Positions 1 to 10,660 of a stretch of DNA of 64,000 bases are shown here, in pieces. The DNA lies in NCBI RefSeq assembly GCF_001417775.1, contig NZ_BBZJ01000017.1, positions 372,001 through 436,000 on the forward strand, read 5' to 3'. Position 1 is the stretch's first letter. Each line of letters begins with the position of its first letter. The notes under the pieces were generated by a model. It searched no databases. It was not told the origin of the DNA and worked only from the letters and a program-made list of their open reading frames with translations. Origin of the DNA: Streptomyces sp. TP-A0356 (GTDB taxonomy: Bacteria; Actinomycetota; Actinomycetes; Streptomycetales; Streptomycetaceae). A program made the position numbers and the translations under genes.

Positions 1-943
1 TCCCCGCGAGGCCCAGTTCCTCACCGGTGACGGCGAAGATGAAGTCGGTGTGTGCTTCGGGCAGTTGGCCCCATTTCTCCACACTGGCACCGAGTCCGGA
101 ACCGAAAATTCCACCCGACGCGAGCGCGTAGATGCCATGCACGCCCTGCCAGCAGATGTCGTTCGGTCCGGGGTCGGTGGCGCCGATGCAGGCGAGCCGG
201 TTCAAGCGGTGCGGGCTGGTCTCGATGGCGATGGCAGCGAGCACCACGGCGACGGTCAGCACGCCGACGAACAGTCGGGTGGGCGCCCCGGCCATCCACA
301 GCAGGCCGAACAGGATCGCGGTCAGGATGATCGTCGTGCCCATGTCGCCGCCGAGCATGATCAGCCCGAGCAGCAGGAACGTCACCGGCACCAGCGGCAC
401 CAGCATGTGCTTCCACTGTGTGAGCAGCCGCTTCTCCTGCTTGCGCGCGATGAGGTCGGCGCCCCACAGCACCAGCGCGAGCTTGCCGAACTCGCTGGGC
501 TGGATCTGGAAGGAACCGCCGAGCGAGATCCAGTTCTGGTTGCCGTTGACCGCCATCCCTATCCCCGGCACCTGCACCAGGACCAGCAGGACGACGCTGC
601 CCGCCAGTATCGGATACGCCAGCGCCCGGTGCAGCTTCGCGGGCATCCGCGAGGCGACGACCAGCAGCACGGCCCCGATCGAGGCAGCGAGGAACTGCTT
701 GCGGAAGAAGTAAGAGCCGGGCAGCGACATCTGCAGCGCGGTGATCTGCGACGCCGAGTAGACCATCACCAGACCCAGCACGGTGATCAGCAGACTGCCG
801 CCGAGGATCAGGTAGTAGGCGGTCAGGGGCCGGTCCCAGGCCCGCCGGGCACGCGCGAGGAGCCGGGCGACGGGGTTGTCGCCCGAGGGCCGCGGGGCAG
901 GGGGGCGCTTGGGGGGCCGCTGGACGGTACGGCTACCGGGCAC
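1..943 (-). CDS. ftsW: FtsW, SEDS peptidoglycan glycosyltransferase (3' end outside window)
   Basis: This is the septal SEDS-family glycosyltransferase that polymerises lipid II together with FtsI in the cell membrane. The reading frame runs through the left edge, so the C-terminus is missing; about 314 codons are present. Visible family features are a basic, proline-rich cytoplasmic N-terminus, repeated hydrophobic helices, the segment GGSFQIQPSEFGK and the segment EAHTDFIFAVTGEELGL near the edge. I chose the GTG at 943 because it directly precedes the proline/arginine-rich N-terminus and has a G-rich Shine-Dalgarno stretch. It is the last visible gene of the minus-strand dcw operon, 147 bp downstream of murD. 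Identity is very secure; only the exact start is inferred. Confidence 0.95.
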   Translation of the reverse strand, partial: MPGSRTVQRPPKRPPAPRPSGDNPVARLLARARRAWDRPLTAYYLILGGSLLITVLGLVMVYSASQITALQMSLPGSYFFRKQFLAASIGAVLLVVASRMPAKLHRALAYPILAGSVVLLVLVQVPGIGMAVNGNQNWISLGGSFQIQPSEFGKLALVLWGADLIARKQEKRLLTQWKHMLVPLVPVTFLLLGLIMLGGDMGTTIILTAILFGLLWMAGAPTRLFVGVLTVAVVLAAIAIETSPHRLNRLACIGATDPGPNDICWQGVHGIYALASGGIFGSGLGASVEKWGQLPEAHTDFIFAVTGEELGLAG

Positions 944-1090
944 CGGCGCTCACCCCCGTCACACCGGGGGAGAACGTCCCGCCGGGGGTCGCCCCGGGCG
1001 GGGAATGCCACCGCCGGATCCCCGGCCACATCCGAGTCACGCGTCCCTCCCAAGCATTCCGGGCTCGCCCGGTCCGGCCGGGGACCCGCC

Positions 1091-2518
1091 TCAGGCGCCC
1101 GCGGCGTCGAGTTCGCGAACGGCCTCCGCGAACGCGTCCCCGCGCTTGTTGTAGTTCGCGAACATGTCCATGGAGGCACAGGCCGGCGCCAGCAACACCG
1201 TGTCGCCGGGGTGGGCGAGCCCCCGCGCCTCCCGCACAGCCGCGCGCATCGCCCCAGTGTCGGTCCGTTCGAGGTCGACGACCGGTACTTCAGGCGCGTG
1301 TCGCGCGAGGGCTTCGCGGATCAGCGCGCGATCCGCACCGATGAGCACCGCACCCCGGAGCCGCTGTGCCGACTTGGCGACCAGCTCGTCGAAGGTCGCC
1401 CCCTTGGCGAGCCCGCCCGCGATCCACACGATCGACTCGTACGCCGCCAACGAGGCTTCCGCGGCATGCGTGTTGGTGGCCTTGGAGTCGTCGACGTACG
1501 CGACCCCGTCCACGTCCGCCACGTGCGCGATGCGGTGGGCGTCCGGTGTGAAGGCCCGCAGCCCGTCCCGCACGGCCTGGGCGGGCACCCCGAAGGCACG
1601 CGCGAGGGCCGCCGCGGCAAGGGCGTTGGCGATGTTGTGCGGGGCCGGCGGGTTGACGTCGGAGACCTCCGCCAGCTCCTGGGCGTTCTTCTGCCGGTTC
1701 TCGACGAAGGCGCGGTCGACCAGGATGCCGTCCACCACGCCGAGTTGGGACGGCCCGGGCGTGCCCAGTGTGAAGCCGATGGCCCGGCAGCCCTCCTCGA
1801 CGTCCGCCTCGCGCACCAGGTCCTCGGTCGCCTTGTCGGCGACGTTGTACACGCAGGCGACGCGATTGCCCTCGTAGATGCGGCCCTTGTCGGCGGCGTA
1901 CTCCTCCATGGAGCCGTGCCAGTCGAGGTGGTCGGGCGCCAGGTTGAGCACGGCGGCGGAGTGGGCGCGCAGCGAGGGCGCCCAGTGGAGCTGGTAGCTG
2001 GACAGCTCCACCGCAAGGACGTCGTACGGCTCCTCGCCGAGGACGACGTCCAGCAGCGAGACCCCGATGTTGCCGACGGCGGCCGTGCGCAGGCCCGCCG
2101 CCCGGAGGATGGAGGCGAGCATCCGCACGGTCGTGGTCTTGCCGTTGGTGCCCGTGACCGCGAGCCAGGGGGCAGCGTCGGGGCCCCGCAGCTGCCAGGC
2201 CAGCTCGACGTCGCCCCAGACCGGGACGCCCGCCTCGGCCGCGGCGGCGAACAGCGGCTTGTCGGGCCGCCAGCCCGGCGTGGTGACGATCAGTTCGGTG
2301 CCCTCGGGCAGGGTTGCGCCGTCGCCGAGGCGGACCGTGATGCCGAGCGCCTCCAGCTCCGCGGCCTGCGCCCGGGCCCGCTCGTCGTCGCCGTCGTTGA
2401 CGACCGTCACGACCGCGCCGAGCCCGTGCAGCACCTTGGCCGCCGGGACGCCGGAGACGCCGAGGCCCGCGACGGTGACGTGCTTCCCCTGCCAGTCGGT
2501 CACTTTTCCGCTGCCCAT
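1091..2518 (-). CDS. murD: UDP-N-acetylmuramoyl-L-alanine--D-glutamate ligase
   Basis: Cytoplasmic Mur ligase that adds D-glutamate to UDP-MurNAc-L-Ala using ATP. The 475-residue product has the N-terminal nucleotide-sugar-binding motif GLGVSG, the Mur-ligase P-loop GTNGKTTT and the later motif [10 protein letters not shown], in the usual order and at the usual length. The ATG at 2518 overlaps the end of mraY by 19 nt. An in-frame GTG at 2503 would instead give a 4-nt GTGA overlap with the mraY stop, and neither has a strong ribosome site, so the start is uncertain by five codons. It lies between mraY and ftsW in the dcw operon and is expected to be translationally coupled. Confidence 0.95.
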   Translation of the reverse strand: MGSGKVTDWQGKHVTVAGLGVSGVPAAKVLHGLGAVVTVVNDGDDERARAQAAELEALGITVRLGDGATLPEGTELIVTTPGWRPDKPLFAAAAEAGVPVWGDVELAWQLRGPDAAPWLAVTGTNGKTTTVRMLASILRAAGLRTAAVGNIGVSLLDVVLGEEPYDVLAVELSSYQLHWAPSLRAHSAAVLNLAPDHLDWHGSMEEYAADKGRIYEGNRVACVYNVADKATEDLVREADVEEGCRAIGFTLGTPGPSQLGVVDGILVDRAFVENRQKNAQELAEVSDVNPPAPHNIANALAAAALARAFGVPAQAVRDGLRAFTPDAHRIAHVADVDGVAYVDDSKATNTHAAEASLAAYESIVWIAGGLAKGATFDELVAKSAQRLRGAVLIGADRALIREALARHAPEVPVVDLERTDTGAMRAAVREARGLAHPGDTVLLAPACASMDMFANYNKRGDAFAEAVRELDAAGA

Positions 2519-3573
2519 CCCGCGTAGAAGATGCCAAGTCCCACGATGACGCAAATGCCCTGAATGATCCAGAAGCGGACCACGACGAGCACCTCTGACC
2601 AGCCCTTCAGTTCGAAGTGATGCTGGAGCGGCGCCATCCGGAAGACCCGCTTGCCGGTCAGGCGGAACGAGCCGACCTGGATGACCACCGACATGGTGAT
2701 CAGGACGAAGAGGCCGCCGAGCAGCGCGAGCAGCAGCTCGGTGCGGGAGCAGATCGCGAGACCGGCGAGCGCGCCGCCCAGGGCCAGCGAGCCGGTGTCA
2801 CCCATGAAGATCTTGGCGGGCGAGGTGTTCCACCACAGGAAGCCGAGGCAGGCGCCCATCAGCGCGGAGGCGACGACCGCCAGGTCGAGCGGGTCCCGTA
2901 CCTCGTAGCAGGCGGCCGGGTTGGTCAGGGTCTGCGCGTTGGCGCAGGACTCCTGGAACTGCCAGACGCCGATGAAGGTGTAGGCGCCGAAGACCAGCAC
3001 GGAGGCGCCGGTGGCCAGGCCGTCGAGACCGTCGGTGAGGTTCACGCCGTTCGACATCGCGAGGATCATGAACAGTGCCCAGACCACGAAGAGCACCGGG
3101 CCGATGGTCCAGCCGAAGTCCTGTACGAAGGAGAGCTTGGTGGAGGCCGGGGTGTTGCCGCGGGCGTCGGCGAACTGCAGGGCCAGCACGGCGAAGGCGA
3201 TGCCGACGATCAGCTGGCCGGCCATCTTCGCCTTGGCCCGCAGACCGAGCGAGCGCCGCTTGACGATCTTGATGTAGTCGTCCAGGAAGCCGACCAGGCC
3301 CATGCCGCCCATCAGGCCGAGCACCAGCAGCCCGGAGAAGGTCGGCGGTTTGCCCGTGATCACCTTCGACAGGAAGTACGCGGCGATCGTCGCCAGGATG
3401 AAGGCGATACCACCCATGGTCGGCGTACCGCGCTTGCTGGCGTGCTCGCGCGGGCCGTCGTCGCGGATGTACTGGCCGTAGCCCTTGCGGGCCAGCAGCT
3501 TGATCAGCAGCGGGGTGCCGATCATGGTCAGGAAGAGGCCAATGACTCCTGCGAACAGGATCTGCTTCATCAT
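2500..3573 (-). CDS. mraY: Phospho-N-acetylmuramoyl-pentapeptide transferase
   Basis: Polytopic membrane enzyme that transfers phospho-MurNAc-pentapeptide to undecaprenyl phosphate, making lipid I. The 357-residue protein shows many hydrophobic helices and the family motifs [19 protein letters not shown] near the N-terminus, FLDDYIKI and [10 protein letters not shown] in the middle, and [12 protein letters not shown] near the C-terminus. The first of two consecutive ATG codons overlaps the murF stop as ATGA, so that start was chosen. It is an essential gene of the dcw operon with typical length and no anomalies. Confidence 0.97.
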   Translation of the reverse strand: MMKQILFAGVIGLFLTMIGTPLLIKLLARKGYGQYIRDDGPREHASKRGTPTMGGIAFILATIAAYFLSKVITGKPPTFSGLLVLGLMGGMGLVGFLDDYIKIVKRRSLGLRAKAKMAGQLIVGIAFAVLALQFADARGNTPASTKLSFVQDFGWTIGPVLFVVWALFMILAMSNGVNLTDGLDGLATGASVLVFGAYTFIGVWQFQESCANAQTLTNPAACYEVRDPLDLAVVASALMGACLGFLWWNTSPAKIFMGDTGSLALGGALAGLAICSRTELLLALLGGLFVLITMSVVIQVGSFRLTGKRVFRMAPLQHHFELKGWSEVLVVVRFWIIQGICVIVGLGIFYAGWAAEK

Positions 3574-4985
3574 CGGGCGGCAACCTCACCCTCGGCACCG
3601 GTCTCGAGCAGCGCCTGCGCCACACTCTCGAGCCCGACCGACCGGGACGCCTTCACGAGTACGACGTCTCCCGGGCGCAACTCGCTGCGCAACAGGTCGA
3701 CCGCCGCCTGTGCGTCGGACACGTGCACCGACTCCTCACCCCACGAACCCTCGTTATATGCGCCCAGTTGCAGCCAGGACGCTTCCCTGCCCCCGACCGC
3801 GACGAGCTTGCTGACGTTGAGCCGGACGGCGAGCCGTCCGACCGCGTCGTGCTCGGCGAGCGCCTCGTCCCCGAGCTCGGCCATCTTGCCGAGCACCGCC
3901 CAGGTCCGCCGTCCCTTGCCCATGGCTGCCAGCGCGCGCAGTGCGGCCCTCATGGACTCGGGATTCGCGTTGTAGGCGTCGTTGACGACCGTCACGCCGT
4001 CCGGACGCTCGGTGACCTCCATCCGCCAGCGGGAGAGGGAGCCCGCCTCGGAGAGCGCGAGGGCGATCTCGTCTGCGGACATGCCCAGCTCATGGGCGAC
4101 GGCGGCCGCGGCGAGCGCGTTCGACACGTGGTGCTCACCGTACAGGCGCATGGTCACGTCGCTGCACCCGGAGGGTGTGTGGAGGCTGAACGCGGGCTGT
4201 CCGCTGTCCGTGAGTCTCACGTTCTCGGCGCGTACGTCCGCTTCGCCGGACTCTCCGAAAAGGATCACCTTCGCCTTGGTACGGGACGCCATGGCTCGTA
4301 CGAGCGGATCGTCGGCGTTGAGGACCGCGACGCCGCCGGCGTCGGACGAGGGCAGGCTCTCGACGAGTTCGCCCTTCGCCTGCGCGATCTGCTCGCGGCC
4401 GCCGAACTCGCCGATGTGAGCGGTGCCCACGTTGAGCACGAGACCGATCCTCGGCGGGGTCAGGCCGGTGAGGTAGCGGATGTGGCCGATGCCGCGGGCG
4501 CCCATCTCCAGGACGAGGAACTTCGTCTCCTCGGTGGCGCTCAGGGCGGTGAGCGGCAGCCCGATCTCGTTGTTGAGCGAGCCGGGCGTCCACACGGTCG
4601 GCGCCTTGCGCTGGAGCACCTGGGCGATCAGGTCCTTGGTGCTGGTCTTGCCCGCGGATCCGGTGAGTGCCACGAGGGCGGCTCCCAGCCGCTGGACGAC
4701 GTGGCGCGCGAGGGCGCCGAGAGCGGCCTGTACGTCGTCCACCACGATCGCGGGCACGCCGACGGGGCGGGACGCCAGGACGGCGGCGGCACCCGCCTGG
4801 ACGACCGCTGCCGCGAAGTCGTGTCCGTCCACGCGCTCGCCGACGAAGGCGACGAAGAGGCTGCCGGGCTCCACCTCGCGGGAGTCCCGGACGACGGGTC
4901 CGGTGACCTGGACGGACGGATCCGGTATGTCATGCGTCTGCCCGCCGACGACTGCTGCGATCTCGGCGAGGGAGAGGGCGATCAC
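3570..4985 (-). CDS. murF: UDP-MurNAc-tripeptide--D-alanyl-D-alanine ligase
   Basis: Cytoplasmic Mur ligase that adds D-Ala-D-Ala to the UDP-MurNAc tripeptide. The 471-residue product carries the P-loop [10 protein letters not shown] near residue 110, the motif [11 protein letters not shown] and the substrate motif [11 protein letters not shown]. The reading frame stays open well upstream, but the GTG at 4985 begins at the normal N-terminus (IALSLAEIA) and has an AGGGA ribosome site formed by the end of murE, four nucleotides upstream. It is therefore coupled to murE upstream and, through ATGA, to mraY downstream. Confidence 0.95.
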   Translation of the reverse strand: MIALSLAEIAAVVGGQTHDIPDPSVQVTGPVVRDSREVEPGSLFVAFVGERVDGHDFAAAVVQAGAAAVLASRPVGVPAIVVDDVQAALGALARHVVQRLGAALVALTGSAGKTSTKDLIAQVLQRKAPTVWTPGSLNNEIGLPLTALSATEETKFLVLEMGARGIGHIRYLTGLTPPRIGLVLNVGTAHIGEFGGREQIAQAKGELVESLPSSDAGGVAVLNADDPLVRAMASRTKAKVILFGESGEADVRAENVRLTDSGQPAFSLHTPSGCSDVTMRLYGEHHVSNALAAAAVAHELGMSADEIALALSEAGSLSRWRMEVTERPDGVTVVNDAYNANPESMRAALRALAAMGKGRRTWAVLGKMAELGDEALAEHDAVGRLAVRLNVSKLVAVGGREASWLQLGAYNEGSWGEESVHVSDAQAAVDLLRSELRPGDVVLVKASRSVGLESVAQALLETGAEGEVAAR

Positions 4986-4989
4986 AAGT

Positions 4990-6699
4990 TCATCCCTGGG
5001 TGTTCTGGATAGCTTCGCGAAGCACCTGGCGGTCGTCGAAGGGACGGACCACTCCGGCGATGTCCTGGCCCTGCTCGTGGCCCTTGCCCGCGACCAGCAC
5101 GGTGTCCCCGGGCCGTGCCCGGGCGACGGCCGCGGCGATGGCGGCGGCCCGGTCCTCGAAGACCTGCACCTCACCGCGTTCGTGCGCCGGCACCGAGGCC
5201 GCGCCCTCCAGCATGGTGGCGAGGATCGCGAGGGGGTCCTCGGAGCGGGGGTTGTCGGAGGTCAGTACGGCCGTGTCGGCGAGCCGGGCCGCGGCGGCGC
5301 CCATGGGGGCGCGCTTCGTCCGGTCACGGTCGCCGCCGCAGCCGAGCACGACGTGCAGCCTGCCCTCGGTGACCTTGCGCAGGGCGCGCAGCACCGATTC
5401 GACGGCGTCGGTCTTGTGGGCGTAGTCGACCACCGCGAGGTAGGGCTGTCCGGCGTCCACACGCTCCAGGCGTCCCGGGACACCCGGCACGGCGGCGACA
5501 CCGTCGGCGGCGGCCTGCGGATCGAGACCGGCCTCGGCGAGGGCGACGATGGCGGCGAGGGTGTTGGCCACGTTGAAGGGGCCCGGAAGCGGCGACTTCG
5601 CGATGATCCGCTGGTCCTTGGGGCCGATCACGGTGAACGTGGAGTCCAGGGGGCCGATCCGGACGTCCTCGGCGCGCCAGTCGGCGTCGGGGTGGCCCTC
5701 GGCGGAGAAGGTGACGACGGGGACGCCCGCTTCCTTGACGAGCCTGCGGCCGTACTCGTCGTCGTGGTTGACCACGCCGAGCCGACTGCGTTTCTCCGTG
5801 AACAGCTGTGCCTTGGCCCGGTAGTAGTCCTCCATGTCGGAGTGGAACTCCATGTGTTCCGGGCTGAGGTTGGTGAACACGGCGATGTCGAAGACACAGC
5901 CGTCGACACGGCCGAGCACCAGCGCGTGGCTGGAGACCTCCATGGCGACCGCCTCGACCCCGCGCTCGCGCATGACCGCGAACAGGGCCTGCAGGTCGGT
6001 GGCCTCCGGGGTGGTGCGCTCGGACTTGATGCGCTCGTCGCCGATGCGCATCTCCACGGTGCCGACCAGTCCGGTGCTGCGGCTGGTCTTCAGACCGCCC
6101 TCGACGAGGTAGGCGGTCGTCGTCTTGCCTGAGGTGCCGGTGATGCCGATCTGGAGCAGATCGCGTCCCGGGTGGCCGTAGATCGTGGCGGCCAGCTCGC
6201 CCATCCGCCCGCGCGGGTCGTCGGTCACCAGGACCGGGAGCCCGGTGGCGACGGCGCGCTCGGCGCCGGCCGGGTCGGTCAGCACGGCGACCGCGCCGAG
6301 GCCGGCCGCCTGGGTGACGAAGTCGGCGCCGTGCAGGCGGGCGCCGGGCAGGGCGGCGTACAGGTCGCCGGGGCGGACGGCGCGCGAGTCATGGGTGATG
6401 CCCGTGACCTCGGCGGCGCTCTCCGGCGCGGTGGCACCCAGCTGATCGGCGAGCTCCGCGAGGGGTGCGGCGGAGACGTGAACCGGTCGCGGCGGTCCCG
6501 GGTATGTCACGGAAGCGCCCTTCTGGGTGATGTGGGACTGATCAGCGTGTGGCACGGCGGTGAGCGTACCGGGCGCACCCCCGCCGGAGCGAAAAGGGAG
6601 TCCGCGCGAAGCGCGGTCCGGCGGGGGTGGTGGTGGGAGACGGGCGGGAGAGGGCGAGGGCGGGGTCTGGTTCCCGGGATCCGGGGTGATCGTTGTCAC
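4990..6699 (-). CDS. murE: UDP-MurNAc-L-Ala-D-Glu--diaminopimelate ligase
   Basis: Mur ligase that adds diaminopimelate (LL-DAP in streptomycetes) to UDP-MurNAc-L-Ala-D-Glu. The 569-residue frame contains the P-loop GTSGKTTT, the carbamylated-lysine region, and the DAP-selecting motif DNPRSEDP, which argues against a lysine-adding enzyme. The GTG at 6699 has a CAGGA ribosome site and adds a proline-rich extension of about 75 residues before the conserved domain; in-frame GTG codons further in could be the real start. It lies 36 bp downstream of ftsI. Confidence 0.94.
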   Translation of the reverse strand: MTTITPDPGNQTPPSPSPARLPPPPPPDRASRGLPFRSGGGAPGTLTAVPHADQSHITQKGASVTYPGPPRPVHVSAAPLAELADQLGATAPESAAEVTGITHDSRAVRPGDLYAALPGARLHGADFVTQAAGLGAVAVLTDPAGAERAVATGLPVLVTDDPRGRMGELAATIYGHPGRDLLQIGITGTSGKTTTAYLVEGGLKTSRSTGLVGTVEMRIGDERIKSERTTPEATDLQALFAVMRERGVEAVAMEVSSHALVLGRVDGCVFDIAVFTNLSPEHMEFHSDMEDYYRAKAQLFTEKRSRLGVVNHDDEYGRRLVKEAGVPVVTFSAEGHPDADWRAEDVRIGPLDSTFTVIGPKDQRIIAKSPLPGPFNVANTLAAIVALAEAGLDPQAAADGVAAVPGVPGRLERVDAGQPYLAVVDYAHKTDAVESVLRALRKVTEGRLHVVLGCGGDRDRTKRAPMGAAAARLADTAVLTSDNPRSEDPLAILATMLEGAASVPAHERGEVQVFEDRAAAIAAAVARARPGDTVLVAGKGHEQGQDIAGVVRPFDDRQVLREAIQNTQG

Positions 6700-6735
6700 G
6701 AGTTGGTTCCTGGTCGGTCTTTCCCGTAGTGCTGA

Positions 6736-8697
6736 TCATGGCGTGAACGTCACGGGCAGGTTCGCGGCCCCGGCCCCGGTGGGCGGGACCTGGAGGGTCT
6801 TCAGGGCGAACTCCATCACCTGCTTGAAGATGGGGCCGCAGATCTGGCCGCCGAAGTAGCTGCCCTTGGTGGCGTTCTGGATGGCGCAGTAGACGGTGAC
6901 GCGGGGGTTGTCCGCGGGCGCGAACCCGGCGAAGGAGGACGTGTAGCCGCGATACTTGCCGGTGGCCGGATCCACGCGGTTGGCCGTCCCCGTCTTGCCC
7001 GCGACGCGGTAGCCGGGGATGCGCGCCTTGACACCCGTGCCCTGTTCGTCGTCCACCACGGACTCCAGCATCTGGGCGAGCGTCTTCGCCGTCTTGTCGC
7101 TGACCACCCTGGTCGTCGCGGGCTTCGGGGCCGGTGTGAAGCGGCCGTCCGGTCCCTTCGTGCCGCGCACGAGGGTGGGTTCGACACGGACGCCGCCGTT
7201 GGCGACGGTCGAGTAGACGGATGCGGCCTGCACCGCGTTGATCGACATGCCCTGGCCGAAAGGAATCGTGTACTGCTGCGAAGTGGACCACTTGCCGGGC
7301 GGTGCCAGGATGCCGTTCGTCTCACCGGGGAAGCCCAGTCCGGTGGGTCTGCCGATGCCGAATTTGCGCAGATACGAGTAGAGGGTCCCGTTCGCCTCCG
7401 CCTGGGTCCTGCCGAGCTGTCCGGTGGCCAGGATGGTGCCGATGTTGCTGGACTTGGCGAGGACGCCGTTGAGTGTCAGGTACCAGGTCCCGTGGTCCAC
7501 GTCGTCCTGGAAGAGCCGGTCGCCGCGGTGCAGCCGGTTGGGCACGGTGACGTGCGTCATGGGGGTGGCGACGTTCTCCTGCAGTACGGCGGCCATCGAC
7601 ATGACCTTGGCGGTGGAGCCGGGCTCGTACGCGTCCTGCAGGGCCGCGTTGCCCAGGGCCGCCGCATTGGCCCCCGAGAGGTCGTTGGGGTCGAAGCCGG
7701 GCGAGTTCGCCATGGCCAGGATCTGGCCGGTGCGCGTGTCCTGCACCACCACGTACCCGCGGTCCGCCCCGGACTTCCTCACCTGGTCGGTGATGGCGCT
7801 CTGGGCGGCCCACTGGATGTCGCGGTCGATGGTCAGCTCGACGTCGGAACCGGCCACGGCGGGCGTCTCGGTGGAGCCCGCGGTCGGGACCAGACGGCCG
7901 CCGGACTGGGCATAGCGGATCTTGCCGTCCTTGCCGGCCAGCTCCTTGTTCAGCTGCTGCTCGATACCGCCGCCGCCCTTGCCGTCGGCGTTGACCCAGC
8001 CCAGTATCCCGGCGGCGAGATCGCCGTTGGGGTAGACGCGCTTGCTGGTGGGCTCGGCGAGCACGCCGGCGAGGACGTTGGCCGTGCCCCGGTCGGTCCG
8101 CGCCTTGGCGGCGAGCGTGTTCCTCAGGTCCTTGATCTGGTTCCAGACCTGCGGGGTCTGGCGGTGGGCCAGCAGGACATAGCGGGTGTGCGGGGTCCTG
8201 AGCTTCTGGGCGACCGAGGCGGAGTCCTGGCCGAGGATCGGGGCGAGGAGCGCTGCGGCCTGCTCGGGGGCGTCCGGTGTCCGGGTCGCCTCCGGCGTGA
8301 ACAGCGTCGGGTCGGCCGTGATGTCGTACGCGTCCACGCTGCTCGCCAGCTCGACGCCGTTACGGTCCGTGATCTCGCCGCGTACTGCGGCCAGGGTCCG
8401 GCCGACGTACCGGTTCAGGTCGGCCTTGGCGGCGTACGCGCTCGCGTCCACGGCCTGCACCTGGACCAGCCGTACGACGAAGGCGAGCACGACCAGCGTC
8501 AGGGCGAGGCCGACCATCCGCAGTCGGGGGCGGGGGCTGCCGAGCCGGATGGTGCTCGGGGCGGGGCCACGCGCCGGCGCCGGGCGACGCGGGGGGTGGG
8601 CACCGGGGTTCGGGCGGCGCCGGGCGTCGGGCCGTACGGGCCGCGCGGGGCCGGGCACCCGGCGGCGTGGCGGTTCCCTGTCGGACACTTCCGTCAC
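6736..8697 (-). CDS. ftsI: Septal peptidoglycan D,D-transpeptidase (class B PBP)
   Basis: Class B penicillin-binding protein that crosslinks septal peptidoglycan with FtsW. The 653-residue product has a basic, proline-rich cytoplasmic tail, one membrane anchor (hydrophobic run VGLALTLVVLAFVVRLV), a PBP dimerisation domain and a transpeptidase domain with the three active-site motifs: STAK (in YEPGSTAKVMS), SSN (in AKSSNIGT) and KTG (in VAGKTGTAN). The open frame continues upstream to 9327, but that part is a shadow of ftsL. I chose GTG 8697 because it overlaps the ftsL stop as GTGA; GTG 8688 is an alternative three codons in. Confidence 0.95.
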   Translation of the reverse strand: MTEVSDREPPRRRVPGPARPVRPDARRRPNPGAHPPRRPAPARGPAPSTIRLGSPRPRLRMVGLALTLVVLAFVVRLVQVQAVDASAYAAKADLNRYVGRTLAAVRGEITDRNGVELASSVDAYDITADPTLFTPEATRTPDAPEQAAALLAPILGQDSASVAQKLRTPHTRYVLLAHRQTPQVWNQIKDLRNTLAAKARTDRGTANVLAGVLAEPTSKRVYPNGDLAAGILGWVNADGKGGGGIEQQLNKELAGKDGKIRYAQSGGRLVPTAGSTETPAVAGSDVELTIDRDIQWAAQSAITDQVRKSGADRGYVVVQDTRTGQILAMANSPGFDPNDLSGANAAALGNAALQDAYEPGSTAKVMSMAAVLQENVATPMTHVTVPNRLHRGDRLFQDDVDHGTWYLTLNGVLAKSSNIGTILATGQLGRTQAEANGTLYSYLRKFGIGRPTGLGFPGETNGILAPPGKWSTSQQYTIPFGQGMSINAVQAASVYSTVANGGVRVEPTLVRGTKGPDGRFTPAPKPATTRVVSDKTAKTLAQMLESVVDDEQGTGVKARIPGYRVAGKTGTANRVDPATGKYRGYTSSFAGFAPADNPRVTVYCAIQNATKGSYFGGQICGPIFKQVMEFALKTLQVPPTGAGAANLPVTFTP

Positions 8698-9257
8698 CTG
8701 CCGTGGGTCGGGGAGGGGCGTGCGGGCTGGGAGGAGGGTGGCGCCGTGGAGCCGGCCGGTGAGGGGGCGCTCGGGGACGGCGAGGGGGCGCTGCGGGACG
8801 GCGAGGGTGAGGACGACGGCGCCTTGGGGCTCGGGTACGGGCTGAGCACCTCGGGCGGCCGCAGGGCCGCGCCGCTCGCCGCGGACTGCCGGGCGGCGGC
8901 CTGGGGCTCGCCCCTGACGGTGCCGTCTCGGTTGAGGAAGGCGGGATCGCCGCCCGGGACCATGCCGAGTTCGCGGGCGCGGCGCTGGAGTGCGTCGGGG
9001 GCCGAGTAGGCGTCGACGTCCCGTTGGAGGGCCTGTTCCTCGTCGGTGAGGCTCTTGGTCTGCCTCTGCAGGTCGTCGAGTTCGAACGCCCCCTCGCTGA
9101 GCGCGGAGTTCAGTACGAGAAGCGCGATGAGCCCACCGCCGAGCAACGCGACGACGAGCAGCACGAAGGGGGTGCGGGCGGCCCCGCCGCCACCGCCGAC
9201 GGGGATCAGCCGCGCGAGCCGGGCGGCGCGCCCCCTGAGTTCGGGTCTTCTGCTCAC
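8694..9257 (-). CDS. ftsL: FtsL-like septum formation protein
   Basis: Small bitopic divisome protein of 187 residues, probably bridging FtsQ/DivIC and FtsW/FtsI. It has a basic N-terminus, one membrane helix (TPFVLLVVALLGGGLIALLVL), then a short coiled-coil region (LDDLQRQTKSLTDEEQALQRDV) typical of FtsL/DivIC, followed by a long Pro/Ser-rich tail that looks disordered. The GTG at 9257 has a GGGAGG ribosome site. Sequence conservation in this family is low, so the name rests on the coiled coil, the single helix and its place between rsmH and ftsI. Confidence 0.88.
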   Translation of the reverse strand: MSRRPELRGRAARLARLIPVGGGGGAARTPFVLLVVALLGGGLIALLVLNSALSEGAFELDDLQRQTKSLTDEEQALQRDVDAYSAPDALQRRARELGMVPGGDPAFLNRDGTVRGEPQAAARQSAASGAALRPPEVLSPYPSPKAPSSSPSPSRSAPSPSPSAPSPAGSTAPPSSQPARPSPTHGR

Positions 9258-9467
9258 GCGCCCTCCCGCCGCGCTTCCCCGCCCTCGTGCCGGGTCCTTC
9301 GGTGTGTCGTCCGGGGCCGGGACGCACGGGGCGGCCCGGTGGGGGCGGGGGGCTGCTTCGGACGGGTCGGGGTGGCGGTCCCGGGGCGGGGCGGGCGCCC
9401 TTCGCGGGCCGGCGCGCCCGGGCGCCCTTCGGGTCTCCTGCTCACTCGCCCACCCCTTTCGTACGGC

Positions 9468-10424
9468 TCACTCGGCGTCCTCACGGATGCGCTGGGCGCC
9501 GCGCAGGCGGGCCGGGGCCGCCCTGCGGTTCTCGGCGACCTCTTCCTCGGTGGGAAGTTCGGCACCGCGCGTGAGGAGCTTGAGCCGAGGCTGGTAACGC
9601 TCCGGGACGACCGGCAGCCCGGGGGGCGCGGTGGTGGCGGCGCCGGCCGCGAACACCTGCTTGACCAGGCGGTCTTCGAGCGAGTGATAGGACAGGACGG
9701 CGATCCGGCCACCGACGGCGAGGGCCTTCACGCCCGCGGGGATCGCCCTCTCCAGGACGGCGAGCTCGCCGTTGACCTCGATGCGCAGCGCCTGGAACGT
9801 GCGCTTGGCCGGGTTGCCGCCGGTCCGCTTGGCGGCCTGCGGCAGCGCGTCCCGGATCAGCTCCACCAGGCGCGCGCTGTGGGTGAAGGGCTCCTTCTCG
9901 CGCTCGCGCACGATCGCCGAGACGATCCGCTTGGCCTGCTTCTCCTCGCCGTAGGCCCGCAGGATCCGTACGAGTTCGCCCGCCGGGTAGCTGTTGAGGA
10001 CCTCGGCGGCGCTGAGGCCCGTCGTCTGGTCCATGCGCATGTCGAGCGGGGCGTCCTGCGCGTACGCGAAACCCCGCTCGGCCTCGTCGAGTTGCATGGA
10101 GGAGACGCCGAGGTCGAAGAGCACGCCCTGGACGCGCTCGATGCCCAGCCGGTCGAGCACGTCGGGGAGTTCGTCGTAGACCGCGTGCACCAGCGTGGCA
10201 CGCTCTCCGAAGGGGGCGAGCCGCTCCCCGGACAGGCGCAGCGCCTCCTTGTCACGGTCGAGCCCGACGAGCCGGGCCTCGGGGAACCGCGTCAGCAGCG
10301 CCTCGCTGTGACCGCCGAGCCCGAGGGTGCAGTCGACCACGACGGCCCCCGGCTCGGCGAGGGCCGGGGCCAGCATGTCCAGGCACTGCCGGAGCATGAC
10401 GGGCACGTGTCGACTCTTGCTCAA
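9468..10424 (-). CDS. rsmH: 16S rRNA (cytosine(1402)-N(4))-methyltransferase
   Basis: SAM-dependent methyltransferase acting on C1402 of 16S rRNA, usually the first gene of the dcw cluster. The 318-residue protein starts [10 protein letters not shown], has the SAM-binding segment [14 protein letters not shown], and contains [19 protein letters not shown] and [15 protein letters not shown], all diagnostic. The start appears to be TTG at 10424, with GAGAGG seven to eight nucleotides upstream; GTG codons a few residues in are less well placed. A gap of 210 bp separates it from ftsL, the only sizeable gap inside the operon apart from the one before ftsW. Confidence 0.95.
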   Translation of the reverse strand: MSKSRHVPVMLRQCLDMLAPALAEPGAVVVDCTLGLGGHSEALLTRFPEARLVGLDRDKEALRLSGERLAPFGERATLVHAVYDELPDVLDRLGIERVQGVLFDLGVSSMQLDEAERGFAYAQDAPLDMRMDQTTGLSAAEVLNSYPAGELVRILRAYGEEKQAKRIVSAIVREREKEPFTHSARLVELIRDALPQAAKRTGGNPAKRTFQALRIEVNGELAVLERAIPAGVKALAVGGRIAVLSYHSLEDRLVKQVFAAGAATTAPPGLPVVPERYQPRLKLLTRGAELPTEEEVAENRRAAPARLRGAQRIREDAE

Positions 10425-10584
10425 GGGGGCCTCTCAGATCCGGCGCGCCGGTCCGCCCGGCCGTCCCCCACCCTCCCCCGGCCGACGCTGGGGCCCCCAT
10501 GAAGGGGAGGCCCGCCGGCGCCGGAGGCGTCAGCCGACCGGGAGCGGGAGGAGGCCGAGCCGTACGTACGCGCCGCGCACGCGG

Positions 10585-10613
10585 GGAGATACCGGCGCGC
10601 CGCCGGTGTCTCC
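10585..10613 (-). promoter_or_regulatory. Hairpin in the dcw 5' leader
   Basis: Two 13-nt arms, ggagataccggcg and cgccggtgtctcc, pair with one G-T position and a 3-nt loop. It lies about 160 nt upstream of the rsmH start and downstream of the likely promoter, so it would form in the dcw transcript. There is no T-tract, so an attenuator or mRNA-stability role is possible but unproven. Confidence 0.5.
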
Positions 10614-10660
10614 GGGGTGAACAGTCCGCAGGGAGAGCGTCTCGCCTCCCGCTCCGCGTC

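Noticed and set aside
50..2527. Long plus-strand ORF of 825 codons opposite ftsW/murD
   Set aside because: It is the antisense shadow of the dcw genes: repeated Arg/Gly/His composition, no domain, and the minus-strand frames encode clear Mur and FtsW proteins.
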